Origin: Tanytarsus gracilentus
Lineage: Eukaryota > Arthropoda > Insecta > Diptera > Chironomidae
DNA length: 64,000 bases
Assembly: GCA_038502055.1 (NCBI GenBank)
Contig: JAXRKN010000023.1
Span: 1-64,000, forward strand
Direction of reading: 5' to 3'
The translations under genes were made by a program, and so were the position numbers. The notes under the pieces are model-generated. The model was not told where the DNA came from. It saw only the letters and a list, made by a program, of their open reading frames with translations, and did not search any database. Positions 1 to 13,164 of this stretch are shown in pieces (positions within the stretch are counted from its first letter, which is position 1; each line of letters opens with the position of its first letter).

Positions 1-119
1 AAAATTAAACTTATTTTATTTAATTTCAAAGTTTAATTCAAAAAAGTCACTTCTAGCTTTTTTTAATTCCGACAAAAAAAACTTTAATCAACATAAGTGG
101 CGGTATTTGAACAATTTAC

Positions 120-2128
120 CTTCCAGCTGTGAAAAGTGCATCATTGAATTAGACATAGGTGAAATGGTGGGTAGAAAGTGGGTGGACGGTGGACGAGTTG
201 TTGTCGACAGGGATAACACTGGAGGTCGTACAACAGTCTTATAGCTGATGGAATTTTCCGGTCTCGCATCCAAATGATAAACATTATTGTTCCAACCGTG
301 TTGTTGCTGATGGTGTGTTGACATCTTTGGTGGTAAGCGCTGCGGATGCTGTAAAACATAACCAAAATGTTTCGTGCGAATATAATTTTTGTCTTTCATG
401 ATGTCACACTTACGTATGGTTGTTGCTGCTGATGATATTGTGATGGAAAATTACTTTGATATGGAGCGGAATAATAAGTTCGCTTCACCGGTCCCGGTCC
501 ATACGAATACTTATCATTTCTATTCTGCGCTAATTGTTTCTTTGATGGCACTCCAAGGAGCAGAATGTCGTTATTATTTATTTTTTGTGAGGTCCCATCC
601 GCCCAGTATCTTACTCGATCGAGGACCGGTGGCATGTAGTCGAATGTTGGATCTTTTAATGGATCACCTCGACCAACGGGCATCCATTTTCCATTGTATT
701 CGAGCCGCGGGAAAAGTGCTCGACTCTCTTTATTCTCTGTAAAAAACAACTTTATTTTCAAGAAACAATTAACAGGGTTAGGACAAGGGAATTTAAATTT
801 AAATACACCTGTTCTATCCCTTTGAAATCTTGCTGATATAATATCTAGCTAATTTAATATACATAAATATTGAATTTCAATTCCTCACACGTCGTTCTTT
901 CATTATATGCACATTTTGCGATTTGGCATTTCCCAAGAAAACATTTTCTCCATCAACAGACATGCACACATCTGTTTCATATATCCGGTTGGTGACATTT
1001 TATTTAGCGCAAATGGGATCATAAAAAATGCTTTTTGAATCAAAAATTCGATCAAATTTCAATACGATTTGCGAATCTGACTGTTTTGATATCAACCAAA
1101 TTAAGCTTCCAACGCTTGTACCGAACCAAACCAAATTAAAATTCAGAACAGAAGCATAGAACAGTAGAGTGACATACTGAATCAAATTTTAACATTTACG
1201 TCATGTGGGAATAATTTTTTAGGAACTGGTGATTTAATGTATAAAGCAGTTTTGAATCATCGACCGCCTCAAGCCGGCTTCAGTCTGTTGAATATTTTTT
1301 CCGACTTAAACCACTGTTATAAAGCGTTAAATGAGTATTTTGGAGCTTCAAAAGTTAAAATGAAAAGTATTTTTACTGCTTTTATAATTTATAAGTTTTA
1401 ACAAATTGTAAAAACTAATTTTAGGTAATTTAAAAATCAACCAAAAATTATTGTGCTCATCCTTATACTATTGTTACTATCAAACGTGAAACCACTCCAA
1501 AGTCATGTTAACATGTAGCAAATCGTTAAGGATGAAATTCTCGACTTGTTATATAAGCGACGGGCTGCACTTAATAACACTCGAAGACTCGTCTTCCATT
1601 ATACCACGAAATGAATGTTAGATGTCTGAGTACTCTCTAAGTTATACCTATGTTAATCAACGAAATAATAAATATCTAGCTCTCATCAAACCGCTCGAGA
1701 TAAAAAGAGAGAAACAAAAAAAATTTCATAAGTGGAAAAGTTTTTAGCCTCAACTAAGCGAAAGTGCTCGAGGGAACAATGAAAGGACCATATGTAAAAG
1801 ACATTAGCATTAAGTGACGCGTAAAAATCGAATGCTCAAAGAAAGGCTAATCGCACACACATCATGACTTGCTGCTGCGTAGATGTAAACGTGCATGTGT
1901 AATATCTTTATGGCGTGCATAAGGAAGAGAAATTATACAATACAATAAGCGAAATGTAAACAACTCACCAGATTGAGCATTTTTCATGTCGTTTGTCATA
2001 TGTTGCTTGGTAGTCTCTCTATCATTCGCATTAACCATCGTAAACGTGACACCACCGCCATCTCGAGATGAGAAGACAAAAATTAGTATAAAAATAATTC
2101 GATATCGCTTAAATGACATATTTTTCAC
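120..2128 (-). CDS. Secreted Pro/Gln/His-rich protein, unrecognised, 3' end outside window
   Basis: Three exons join in frame: 2128-1969 (ends AATCTG before GTGAGT), 736-414 (after TTTTACAG, ends CCATAC before GTAAGT) and 348-120 (after TTTTACAG, ends at donor GGTAAAT). The phases agree (1, 0, 1), giving 237 complete codons before the model leaves the window. The N-terminus has a basic start and a hydrophobic run (IIFILIFVFSS), so a signal peptide is likely. A second Met lies three residues after the first. Exon 2 carries a compact block (GKWMPVGRGDP, then DYMPPVLDRVRYW), and the protein then turns into low-complexity Gln, His, Pro, Ser and Thr. An RGD tripeptide sits in GRGDP; this may be chance. 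I do not recognise the family. A secreted, matrix-like or peptide-precursor role is inference only. Confidence 0.68.
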
Positions 2129-3811
2129 AACAATTTGCTTCGCTTTTTTAACGTTCTTTCGCTTTTTTTAATGTCGTCTTCTCCGTTTATTGCACGCTCA
2201 CACTCTTTTTATGCTTTAAAGTTATTGTTCTTTATCTTTCTCCTTAAAAGCCAAAAATGGCTTCTTCGTTTTTTGGTGTTTTCCTTATTGCGATGTTTCG
2301 TGCACAATTTATAATCTGAAACGAAATATAAATATATATATAAAATTGAGTGTGTGAGAGAGAGAGAGAAATTGCTACTTTTTGAGAACTCGGAAATAGT
2401 TTTTGAAATGATAATGCTCGTGATAAATCTTTCGTGCTTCAAGTGATTTATTTGTTATTTGTCTAATATTGTTTGGCGTAAGGGTTAACTTTATAAAATG
2501 TATAAGATTTATTTACTAATAATTTAATATTGATGTGGAAATTTTGGAAAATTTAAGGTTTTATAGGTTGTTGAGTCCACAAGAAATTTGAAGCCCGAGA
2601 CAAATTTATAATTATGATGTAAGTTGGTTCTAGAAATAAATAAAGATCAAAATTTACCGCTTCACTATGGGAATTTTTTTAATTTATCTCAGAGTTTCTC
2701 TAAAGTTTTTAGTTCACTTTGATTGAAAATAAAGGAAATGAAAGTGTAAAATCCTAGAGCTCATTTAAGAAATTCACACTTTCAGAGGGGTCATAAAAAA
2801 CTCTCAAACTTTCAGAAAATGGGTTCAATCACTCGATTCCTGTGTGCAACAAAATTGGTTCTTATCATTTTTTGGAGGTTTAAAGACCAAGCATTCGATT
2901 GAACATGAAAAATTAGAAATATAAGGCATGTCGATTTCATGATTTTTGAGGAAATTTTTTAATTTTTTCCCCATAACGCGCTTGTCTTCTTTTTATCTGA
3001 ATATTAAAAAACTTCTAAGAAACATAAGAATGACAACCTCCACTTTAATTTCTTTATTTTGAATAATAAAACAGATACAATTGGCCAGATTATTTTTATC
3101 TATCAATCATGATACTATATAAGAACTTTACATTCACATTAATTTCAAGTTCATTGATCCACATTTTCGCTACTTCATGTAACATTCATGTTTTTGTTTC
3201 TTCTACTCTCTCAATGCATTACAATATCGGCATCATCATCGCTCTCTTCGCTACTAGTAATGCTATTTTTCGTGTGTTTCTCTTTAGTCAGATAATTCAA
3301 TGAGAAAATAGATGCTTTTAGTTTCGAAATGAAATGAAATAAAAGCAGGTTTATGAAGTTGCATAAAGAAATTAAAAGTCATCACTACATGTAACTGGCG
3401 AGATAGTGAAATATGCCAAATACCATTTATGTTCTTTAGTACGTGTTTGTAAGGTATTAATGAAATCGAAACTTTTTTCTTCAATCTATTTGAGAGTGCG
3501 GCAGATGAAGTGACTCAAAATGACATGCCATAAAAGGAAATTCTCTCTACTTACGTTGAGTGACGGTAGAAAAAACATACACATAGCCGTACCCACCTCT
3601 CTTCAGCCTACGATGTAACATCAGTTTTACTTTCATTTTCAGATATATCAATTTCAAGCTTCTCCCAAGGAATGGAATGAAAAGTGATTTTTTCTCGGAA
3701 TTTCATAGCGATATTTTTCTCTCAAAGACTAATCGAGAATAAAGTAATGAAATCTGCAAAGTACTGTGAGGCTCATTAAATGAATTAATCCAAAAGACAT
3801 TCGGATATTGC

Positions 3812-3850
3812 CTCATAGGGAAACGACCAACGTATATCGTATTTTTAAAT
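3812..3850 (+). repeat. Copy 1 of a 39-40 bp direct repeat
   Basis: The block runs from CTCATAGG through CAACGTATATCG to ATTTTTAAAT. It recurs almost unchanged in the same orientation at 4729-4768, about 0.9 kb away. The flanks do not match, so this is a short dispersed copy or a repeated site and not part of a longer duplication. Confidence 0.7.
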
Positions 3851-4728
3851 ACTTAAGGAAATGACTTTTCTCATTAGGAAAATGAAAAACTAAAATAGTA
3901 AAATGCTCTAAATTTAAAATTTATTAAAACTATTGAAAATCTATACAAGTTTAGTGATAAAAAAATCACTCAGTTCACCCTCTCTTGACCATAAAATTAT
4001 TCTCCTGTCTCACAAATTAACCTTAATTTTTCCTTCCTAACAACAAACACAGCACTTCGTATTGTCTTTATTAAACTCAACGTATTTTTTCCGGGATATG
4101 CTTCTTTTCCTCCAAATGAAATGTTTATTCTTTATACGCAAAAAGCATTACAATAAAATATCTGATTCATTTCTTCTTTTTCCTTTTTGTTTGACTTCTT
4201 TTCTTCTACTTCTTAAGTGCGAATATATCTCGCTCTCGTCGTCAACCTCCTCTGCTTCATGTCTCCTTGTCATGCAAGCGAAGGGAAATTGAGAATTCAT
4301 TACAAGCAGATTCATTAAAGTAAAGAAAGCGTGATACCAAAATAGCCAGAATTAATATTTTCCGTCCGGAGGTAGTTTTATTTAAAGTGAGATTAAGATT
4401 TCAATTGTTTTGTAGCTTTCCCTCGAGAAATCAATAAATATGAAAACTATCGTGTAGGCGAGCAAATTAAATGCGAAAAAACCAACAAACATGTTTCGGA
4501 GTTTCTCATTCATCGTCGCTCATCTATTGATGATGCCTCCAGGGAGCTTTAATGTGATATTCGATAGTTTGAGTGATTAATATAATTCATAATTCACAAC
4601 ATTTAATTTTCTTGCAGTAAAATTGTCATTAATCATTCTTCAAATTGAAACTTGATCGTTTTAAATGCCGATTTTTAAATGCCGGCGTTTTAATTTCTAG
4701 TTAAAGATTTTTTCATATCGGTTTTCTC

Positions 4729-4768
4729 CTCATAGGATAACGACTAACGTATATCGTATTTTTAAATT
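4729..4768 (+). repeat. Copy 2 of a 39-40 bp direct repeat
   Basis: Matches 3812-3850 with a few substitutions near its 5' end (GATAACGACTAACG here, GGAAACGACCAACG there). The core CGTATATCGTATTTTTAAAT is identical. Confidence 0.7.
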
Positions 4769-6207
4769 ATTGCAGCTTTATATAAAGGTGTAATAATTCT
4801 GAACCTTCGATATGTTGAAAATTTAAACTTCAAATTTTCCGAGAAAAATTAGTTATTTTTTTTAAAATTTCAACATTATAATGCATCTTGAATTCAAACC
4901 CTTGCACCGAAAATTTTAAAAAGTAAAATTTGCAAGGAGAGAACAAAAATTCCAAAATTAAATGTACAAAATCTATGCAATTGCAAAGAATTCAAAAAAT
5001 TATTTAAGTAACAAAGCTTAAGTTATCATAAATCGCATTTTGATTAAATGCAACTTTTTGTTCACGTTAAATCCTCTGTGCCATGCATGGCCATGGAAAG
5101 ATTTAGCGAGTAACGTTTAATTTTGAGGAAATTTATTTTTCTGTGTAAGTGAGGCAAGACAGCCATTTACATATTTAGTCTAAATTCCTAGATCATTAAA
5201 AATTAAATTTTACGGAATTTTATGAAGTCATAAAGCTTCATAGCTTAAATCTCAGAACATCAAATATAATTTTAATAAATTTTTAAACCAACCACATAAA
5301 TTAAAAAATTTCAAAAGCTAGGAACATTTTGGAAAGTGTCAATATAAAATTCAAATCAGAAATGCAAACCTACCACAACACACTTCTAAGCGTAATCAAA
5401 AATTAATTCTGTCACCACAAAAATATATCGAACTTTTTTAAGTGTAAATTATTCAATTTCGAACACATGTTTGGGCAATTTCTGAAATGGGAATATGGTG
5501 TGCAACCACAAAAATTGTATACAAATAGGGTTTGTCCTTATTCTCGTCCATGCATAATCAATTTTCTCTCACATCACATAAAGGCACAATCACTTCAACA
5601 GAATTTATTTGGAGCAAAAAATATGGTTGAAAAATTGTTTCCGACGACCTTTTCAACGATGATGCATGAAAAATTTAGCACATAGAGTTCAAAACTAGAA
5701 AACGCACAATTTTTTATCGCAATTTAAGCGGTAAATATCGTGAAACGAGAGAAGAGTGAAAATATTGAACTTTTGCCAAGCAAATGAGTCAGTTGCATGC
5801 TTGTTCTCAGACAGTAATAATTAATTTAAAATTTTTATTGTTCGATAATTTTTTCTTCGGTGTGGTTTTGGAAGAAAAAGTAAAAAATTTAATTTTGGGT
5901 ATTGAAACATCGTAATTTTTTTGTTCAGTCCATTGTTTTCGCAGAAGAAAGCATCGCCGACATCATTTTTCAAAAAAGTTTTACTTTTTCACATACATCG
6001 TTGAATATCGATAAACTGAATGGTTATAGTCGTGTGATATATGAAAATTTTGTGAGAAATTTTGAGATTTAGGAAAATATTAATAATGTCAAATTTAACT
6101 TTCTTTACGTGTAGAAATATTTTAAACGAAATATTTTTTTGAAATGTTTTTTTTTAATTAATTGGTTTCAACACTAATTGAAATTAATTTAAAATAGGTT
6201 TGGAATA

Positions 6208-6317
6208 GGGTAATTCGATCGCTGGGTGAATAGGGTTATCTTCCTTATTTATCTAGGGGATGAAAGCTGCACTGGTTTGCGTCTGACCAAGATCGAATGA
6301 TAGCTGTGAGCTACCCT
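6208..6317 (-). repeat. Dispersed repeat family A, inverted copy
   Basis: The reverse complement of this block matches 36184-36336. Shared landmarks are GGTAGCT at one end, CAGACGCAAACCAG in the middle and GATAACCCTAT near the other end. About 45 bp of the middle of the 36 kb copy is absent here. A third, partial copy is at 57711-57920. I see no coding potential or terminal inverted repeats, so the class is unknown. Confidence 0.75.
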
Positions 6318-8275
6318 TTTGTTAATATAAATACCAATTGAATATTAAGTATTTATTCCAGAGTCACCATTAAAACCTTTTACTTAGTATTTTTTAATCC
6401 CTATGATTGAAAATTTTTAAAGGTAAGTAATGTTCACTCACCTTCCTTTAATATCATTTAATTTTCAACTAAAAAATTTTAAGCTCCACTTTCTTTCTTC
6501 GATGATTCTCACACACCTTTTGATTCTTATCTCGTCTCTGATTTTTATTTCGATGCCGCAGGGAAGTTGAAATGCATAAAAAAAGATATTCACATGCGTG
6601 TCTTTATGATTTATTGGACTTTCTCACATTCTTAACACTTTTTCCCTCGCGGATAAACATGAGAAACATTCACTTCTTCCTGAACTGCACACTCAACGAG
6701 GATTAGCATGCAATTACGTTTCAATTTCAGTTCTTTTCGTGCATGAAAGCGAAAAATATACTTTTCTTACTCTGCAAAGAAGAACAAATTAATGCTCGTT
6801 GAGCCGCCTGTCACGAGTGCTTTTAATGAAAGTAAAATTTTTGTGTCATAAATTTCATGCGTTTGTTCGCAGAGATCTTAATTGCTGTACTCTCTAGCCG
6901 AACGTAACAAAAACATATCACTTTTATTTTCGGCGTGTGAAACCGATTTGGACTTCAAATTGTTACACTTTTCCTCTCAAATAGTTGCTTCTTTTTTTAT
7001 TCTGATGGCCAAAAATAAATTGCACTAAACTTGTAAACTTGTTGCGGCTTTTTTTCTCTTCTATAAATTTTTACTTTTTATTTTTCAGCTCAAGCGTCTT
7101 CAATTGTCAGCTGCTGCTGCCGCGCGATCATTCAAAACTGAATTGAAATTGAAGAGAAGAAAAGAGTTAAAGTTATATTTTCAATAATATGGAAAATGCT
7201 TCAATGTGTTCGGCTGTGGCGAGTGTGGAAAGCCAAAAACGGAAAGATGGAATAAGAAGTGAGTGAGTGAGTGAAAAAGAGAAGAGACAACTGCCGCAGT
7301 ATTATTGTAATGCAAACAGTATTGTGCTTGCTTGCTTGTATTATGTTGTGCTTCGCTTTTTTCTCGTAATAATGAGGACAATATTCTTCTTCACCAATGA
7401 AGAAAAACGATGCGAGATATTTAAATTAGAGAGAATAATGAAATTTTAATGAAAGCCGAATAGATTAACGCGCAGTTTAGGTCCTTAAATTGGTTAAGAA
7501 GGAACACTTGTTTGTTTTAAACTTAAAAATTAGTATTACGAAATTTCAACCCCATCCGTTCAATTTTCTGTGATAATACTCCACTAAAAACATTTTTTTG
7601 ACATGAAATGCAGAAAAAAAACTATCATTGTTCCTCTCAATTTTTTTTCACCGGCTATAAAGAGATATTGAGGAAGTTCTAAGGGAAGCAACTGACATAT
7701 ATGTGACTCGAGAAATGAAAATTTGAATATATTGTACATGATTCAAATTTGATAGCATAAAAATAGGTCATAGAACTTTTTATATCATCATCGCAATACG
7801 ATTCTCATGATAGCACTGACAACGCTCATTTGTTGTTCATGTCTCTTCTCCGCAACACATTTCGATATCTTTCTCTCTCTCGCGTCATCTTCGACAACTT
7901 CAACGACCATTAACATTGAAAAAGAAAAGTGTGAGTGAGGAAGAGTCGGAAAGAGAGAGGGACAAGTTGAAGAAATATGTACGATAATGAACTTATACTT
8001 TATGTTCATGCTGCAGGCGCTTACAATGTGATCGATGAAAACGAAACACAACAAGGTCAGAATCACGTGAAACTTGATTAAGTAAATATATAATGTAGAC
8101 AAATTGTGAATGAGAGAATATTTCTTCTTTTGTAATTGTCATCCATTTGACGGATGTAAATAAGCTTAAGTAGGAATGCCAATTATTTGGGTGCATAGAT
8201 AACGTGATGTTGCTTACAATATCGAGAAAGCTGAAATCACATTTGATACATGTGTGAAATTTTTATTGTACTACT

Positions 8276-8296
8276 GATTGATTGATTGATTGATTG
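8276..8296. repeat. (GATT)5 microsatellite
   Basis: Five perfect GATT units. A shorter run of the same tetranucleotide occurs near 17124-17140. Confidence 0.9.
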
Positions 8297-10419
8297 CTGA
8301 TGGGTAGCGCCACAGAATTTAATCATGAGAGACGCAAACCATGCAAAACTCTTAAGATTGCTCTTAAGAATAGAGTAAAAATACCTCTTTTTCCCCCTCA
8401 AAAATGGACGTCCCCTCAGGAATCGACTACCTTGGGTGCTGCAACACACGTCTTGAAAAAGACGCACTAGTGATCGAATAAACCCTCTATTTTTATTCTT
8501 GATTATCATACCAAGCTTTATTGTATCTTTGTTCTTTGTGTCTTTCCGAAGATAATCCACTGTTTTTTAGCTATATAAATGCCCGGAAACTATTTAAAAA
8601 TGAACAAATTTAGCACGAAACCCTTCGAAATTTTTATCCTAAGAAAAAAGTCTTCGTCATGCAAAAGTCAAGCTCCGTTTGCTAAAATCCTCTTCAACTT
8701 CTTTCAAATCCCTTTTATCAGCATAAATGTCATGTGAAATTGTTGTTTATTGCTACTTAGAGGATTCTCTCTTTTTTGAACATCGAAATTGGGCAAATGC
8801 TGTAAAATTGTTTCTTATGTGTTTGACATGTATCGAATTTGCTCTTTTGAAATTGACAATGAAATTGAATCTTATTTGAGACTTTAATCTTGACAAAGTT
8901 TGCAATCACGTGGAGACTCTTAAAGATGAGTTGTTGAATTTATAATGTGCATTTGACAGCAAGAATTTGCAAAGCTTTTTTTATGGAACTCTTTTGAGTC
9001 GAAAAGGAGAAATTGAAAACTTTTCTTGATGGTGTTTTTAAACGTTAGACACTCTTGGTTGAAAATATAGCATTTTAAAAATATTCCTTTTACATCTAAT
9101 CAATTCCTCGAAGCTTAAGCAACATCATTGATACTTAAACATGAAATTTTACTTTATTGATTCCTCTATCAACATAAGAGAAATTCTTTTTATCTCATTC
9201 TACGCAAAAATTTAAAGTCGGAAGAATTTTGAGAGGAAATCTGTCATGTAATTGTAAAAATATGTGACAATAATATTGAGGAAGCACCAAATGACAAGAT
9301 CTGAATGAAGAACGAGAAAAAAGGTCCCTTGGGTCAAAAAATGTCTCCCGTCAGGTTCAATTATGGAAATTTTTCTCTTTCCTCCGTTCATTCGGATTCT
9401 TCAGATTTTCCCCGAATAATTTAATCTTACCCAAAAATGTCCCTCAAACTTTAAGAATCTTGGATAAATGTGATAAATTTTCTCCTCTCGATTCATTTGC
9501 CGCCATAACCGAAAATTAAATAAATTTAGATCAAAAAATATTGCAGGCAAGAATTCAATTATTTTTTCTTTGCTCTCCAAACAATTTCACGCGAAATCAG
9601 TCGATAACTGGTGGTTGATAATTTTAAACTGGAGAGAAAATAAATTCTTCTTTTAGTGCTACCATGATGATAAAAAAGAGCAAGTAAATAATAACTTTTT
9701 TACTGTATTGCCGGCAGGTAGAGTGTGATGTTGTGCAGATATTTGGGCGTCACATAAATCCCGCACACGATGCTCTTCAATCTGATTTATTGCTTGTATT
9801 TTTTGGGAGGATGAATATGCAATTGACCGAACATCCTCGCGAAAATGAAATTACAGGATACATATTAATTTTAAAAATATTTTTAAATACATTTTTAAAT
9901 TTTTTAAGTTGTCTATATTTTTTTGAATTTTTTAAATTTTAGTGTCCAGCTAGGCACGTCGCTTTTTTATTGATTGCTCAACCTGTTATTATCTCATTGG
10001 TGCTGCATTTTTTTAATCGCCATTCAATTTTAATCACACATTGAATTCTGATTTTTCATAGGAGTGAAATGCTCGAAAGTGTAAACGGGCAGATAGATGG
10101 GTGACTTTGTAGGTTATTGGTAATTAAAACTAGAATGAAAACTCACACTTTAAATCTGAAGACAAAAAAGACTTAAATAAAATATTTCTTCTAAAAGAAA
10201 AAAACTCACCTTTTTTAAGCAAGTCGCATCAAAAAGTATAAAAAAAATATTTTCAGTGAATAAATTTCGAGCTTCCTGAAAATTATAGAATTGATAATTT
10301 AAAATTTGGTTTAATTGTCTTGTGCACTATTGTGAAATATTTTTAAAATTAAGTTAAGTAATGAATTAAAAGTAGATATTTCTAATCAAATAATATTTCG
10401 AGATATTTTATATGCTCAT

Positions 10420-10480
10420 CTTACCGTCCGTCCGTTCCATCGAGAACTCAGCCCCTGAGCTATCTGGAGACTTCTATCAA
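10420..10480 (-). repeat. Fragment of composite repeat family B
   Basis: Contains CCGTCCGTCCGTTCCATCGA, GAACTCAGCCCCTGAGCTAT and GAGACTTCTA. These are the reverse complement of landmarks in the copy at 27080-27235 (GGGGCTGAGATCTCGATGGA, then ACGGACGGACGG). It lacks the terminal GTAACCCACACAAAGTGG seen in the 11.9 kb copy. Confidence 0.65.
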
Positions 10481-11931
10481 GCACGCACTCGAAAAATTGT
10501 AAGAGAAAATGAGTAGGAAATTGATTGAGTTTGATGTTGATGAAGTTGTCTCGTGAGATTTCCATTTGATTGCGTTGCAATGAGTACTGAAGCGGATGAT
10601 GATGTCATGAACGTAATTTTTAGACCGAAAAAATTGTCATTCATGATTTATTGGGTCATTGACCCGACCCACAATGCTCACTTACTCACATTCGCTGGTA
10701 TCGCGCGCGCAAACAAAATGAGTGAGAGTGAGCAAGCGTTCATGAATGAATTAATGATGGAAAAGAAAGAAATTGTGTCACCTTTATGAGTACATTTTTT
10801 AAAGAATTTAATTGTTTTATTTTAAAAAAATAATTATTCATTACATTTATTATTCATTCATTCTTTCTATAAAAACTCATAATCTCCTCCAGTTTCATAA
10901 TGAATGAGATTTTCCAAATTGAATGATTTTGGTCTTCTTATTAACAACAGAACTATTTTTAGTCCCAGAAATTTTTATTAAGCTCTTGCATCTTTTTTGT
11001 TGTTTACTTGTGATTTTGAATTATTTTCACTCTGATCATTTCTATCAATGCAATTTGATATTTACTTTGAACATAGCTAAATTAATTTAAATTGCTAACG
11101 ACAAAACGTGTGTCTTTACTTACCAACACATTCTGAATTAAGTTAACCATATGTGCTGAGTCCACTCACATCATGGACTATAGAAAACAAAATCGAAAGT
11201 ATTTTTTTGTAGGAGTGCAATTAAGGTAAGTCAAAAGAAAAACGATTTGCCATAGTACAACAATTGTCGTCAACTGGCATTGATGGGAAAGTAATTGAAA
11301 ATCAAAAGTCTTTCTATCACGTGCAAATTGTAAATGTCATACTCGCCGAATGGAAAGTGATAATTAGCTCCTAAAATGCACTTCACTGAAAATTATTTTT
11401 AAATCCGCATGCGTTTGATTATTCTTTCGAGTTTTTGTTAAATGCTCAAATTCTTGTTTTACTTTCGAATTAAATTAAAATTCGAAATGAATGAAGTTTT
11501 TAATGCCGAACTTATAGTACACAGTAAAGCTCTAGTGTCTTTAATCGTCTCGTTTAAAAAACTTTGGGCTACTCCTACTTGGTTTTCCACCCCTTCACAC
11601 ATAAGTAAAGATGATGCATTCATTTTGTGGTGCTAAATTGAAAAATTTAAATTTATTGATCCCATGAATATATTCTTCAATTGCGCTCAAACTAATATTA
11701 TAGTGTATTCTTCACTGGAAAGTGTTGTAGAGCTGCAATAAAAAACCAACAGACGAGTTTAAAATAATTTAAGAGTGCAAGCAAATTGATATTGGCAATA
11801 TGCTATTGCTGCTCTCGAAATGAAGAAGTCATAAAAAGAGAAATTATAGATTTATTGGTGTGACAAAGTGAGTTGAGAGAGTTCATTATTATTTTTTCAA
11901 CAAGTCACTTTTTGGCGTAACCCACACAAAG

Positions 11932-12135
11932 TGGTGTAATGTTTATGTGCTGATCTTTTCGTCTATCCGTCTGCACCTTCGAGAACTCGGCTCCTGGACC
12001 AGCTAGAGACTTTAGATTTACGCCAGATGGTCTTTATGTGCAGGCACTAAGAATTTTTGTCGTGAACTGACCAGAAATTGATAGGCATTGATATTTTTTG
12101 AGTAATGTCCATCATGATCGACCAGTAGTGCCACG
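11932..12135 (-). repeat. Composite repeat family B, fuller copy
   Basis: Begins GGCGTAACCCACACAAAGTG, then has GAGAACTCGGCTCCTGGACC and GCTAGAGACTTTAGA. These match, in reverse, the copies at 26935-27235 and 50385-50525. Its distal part (TTTTTGAGTAATGTCCATCA, then TCGACCAGTAGTGCCAC) matches the reverse complement of the 121-bp units at 61717-62119. It therefore links two repeat groups in one element. No open frame of interest was seen. Confidence 0.65.
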
Positions 12136-13088
12136 GTCAGCCAAAATGTTTTGAATATTTTTTTTTATGTGCAGCCACAAGCCTACAAGCTGATTTCATA
12201 TTCATTTAACGTCCTCTTGTGCATTGAAAATTTATTTTTTAGCGAATTTAAAAATCTCTTCGTCATTGTCACGTGTGAATGTTTGCAAAACATATAAATT
12301 TTATGTGTGTTTGACTAAAGCATTTTATCGACAACACTGAGTAAATTAATAACAAAATTAAGTACGTCCAGTTCATTCATATGCAGCACAATACATGCTT
12401 TCATGATGAATTTAAAGTTTGGAGGAAAAATTCGTACGCTTTTTATTATATACTCATGTCATGCAAACTTTCGTTAATAAAAATGAGTGAAATAAGCTGC
12501 TCTTTGGTCAATGTTGCCACGCATTTCTAGATGTTTTTACATACCAGCAGTAGATTTTCGAGATAATATTTATTCAGGTGCAAAAAAAGCATCCGGAAAA
12601 GTGAGAGTACTCTTGAATACTTTTGTCATGTGCTGACATAACGTGATAATGATGATGATGATGGTAAACTTTAAATATATTCATGAGGGTAGATTTTCCA
12701 CAACTCATTCAACGTTTATGAGAAATTTCTGCTCTTTTAATTCTTTTTAAGTTCTTTTTCTAAGCTGTAAAATTTTTAAGCTTTAGTATGCAAATTGCTC
12801 AATTTTTACTAACTAAACTTCAAACGGCATTGACGTGAGTACAATTTCTTGAAGAAACTTTTTCCGTCGTTTCTTTTAGTTGAGTATTAAAATCACGTTT
12901 TCTCATAATCACGTTTTAATTTATGATAATTTCCACCCTGTATCTGCAAAAAAAGATCGTCATCGCATCGTAAGGTTTGAGGTTAAAATTATTTCAAAAA
13001 AAATAGCTTTCAAAATCGAATTAATTTCATTTATATTAATTGATGTGATTTGCTGCGGATATTCATGTTAGTTAGTCTATAAAATTTC

Positions 13089-13164
13089 AGGGCTGAGAAC
13101 ATCAATATACTTTGGGCCTTGACGGGCCTTGGCGGGCTCACCTACCTCTATGTTCTCAGCCCTT
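13089..13164. repeat. Small fold-back element with GC-rich 10-bp periodic core
   Basis: Starts AGGGCTGAGAACATCAATAT and ends CTATGTTCTCAGCCCTTG, so the ends form a terminal inverted repeat of about 15 bp. The core repeats GGGCCTTGAC / GGGCCTTGGC / GGGCTCACC with a period near 10 bp. A second element with the same ends and a longer core lies at 34168-34264. The ends may pair as a stem. Whether it is mobile, transcribed or structural is unknown. Confidence 0.75.

Noticed and set aside
1500..1615. Possible tRNA-like region with several short inverted words
   Set aside because: No A box plus B box at proper spacing and no cloverleaf could be drawn.
7085..7190. Acceptor-like TTTTTCAG followed by an Ala-rich open stretch
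   Set aside because: No donor or partner exon; the Ala run comes from a short GCT/GCC repeat.
10553..10789. 78-codon plus-strand open frame with moderate composition
   Set aside because: It overlaps no recognised family, has no splice partners and lies between repeat fragments.
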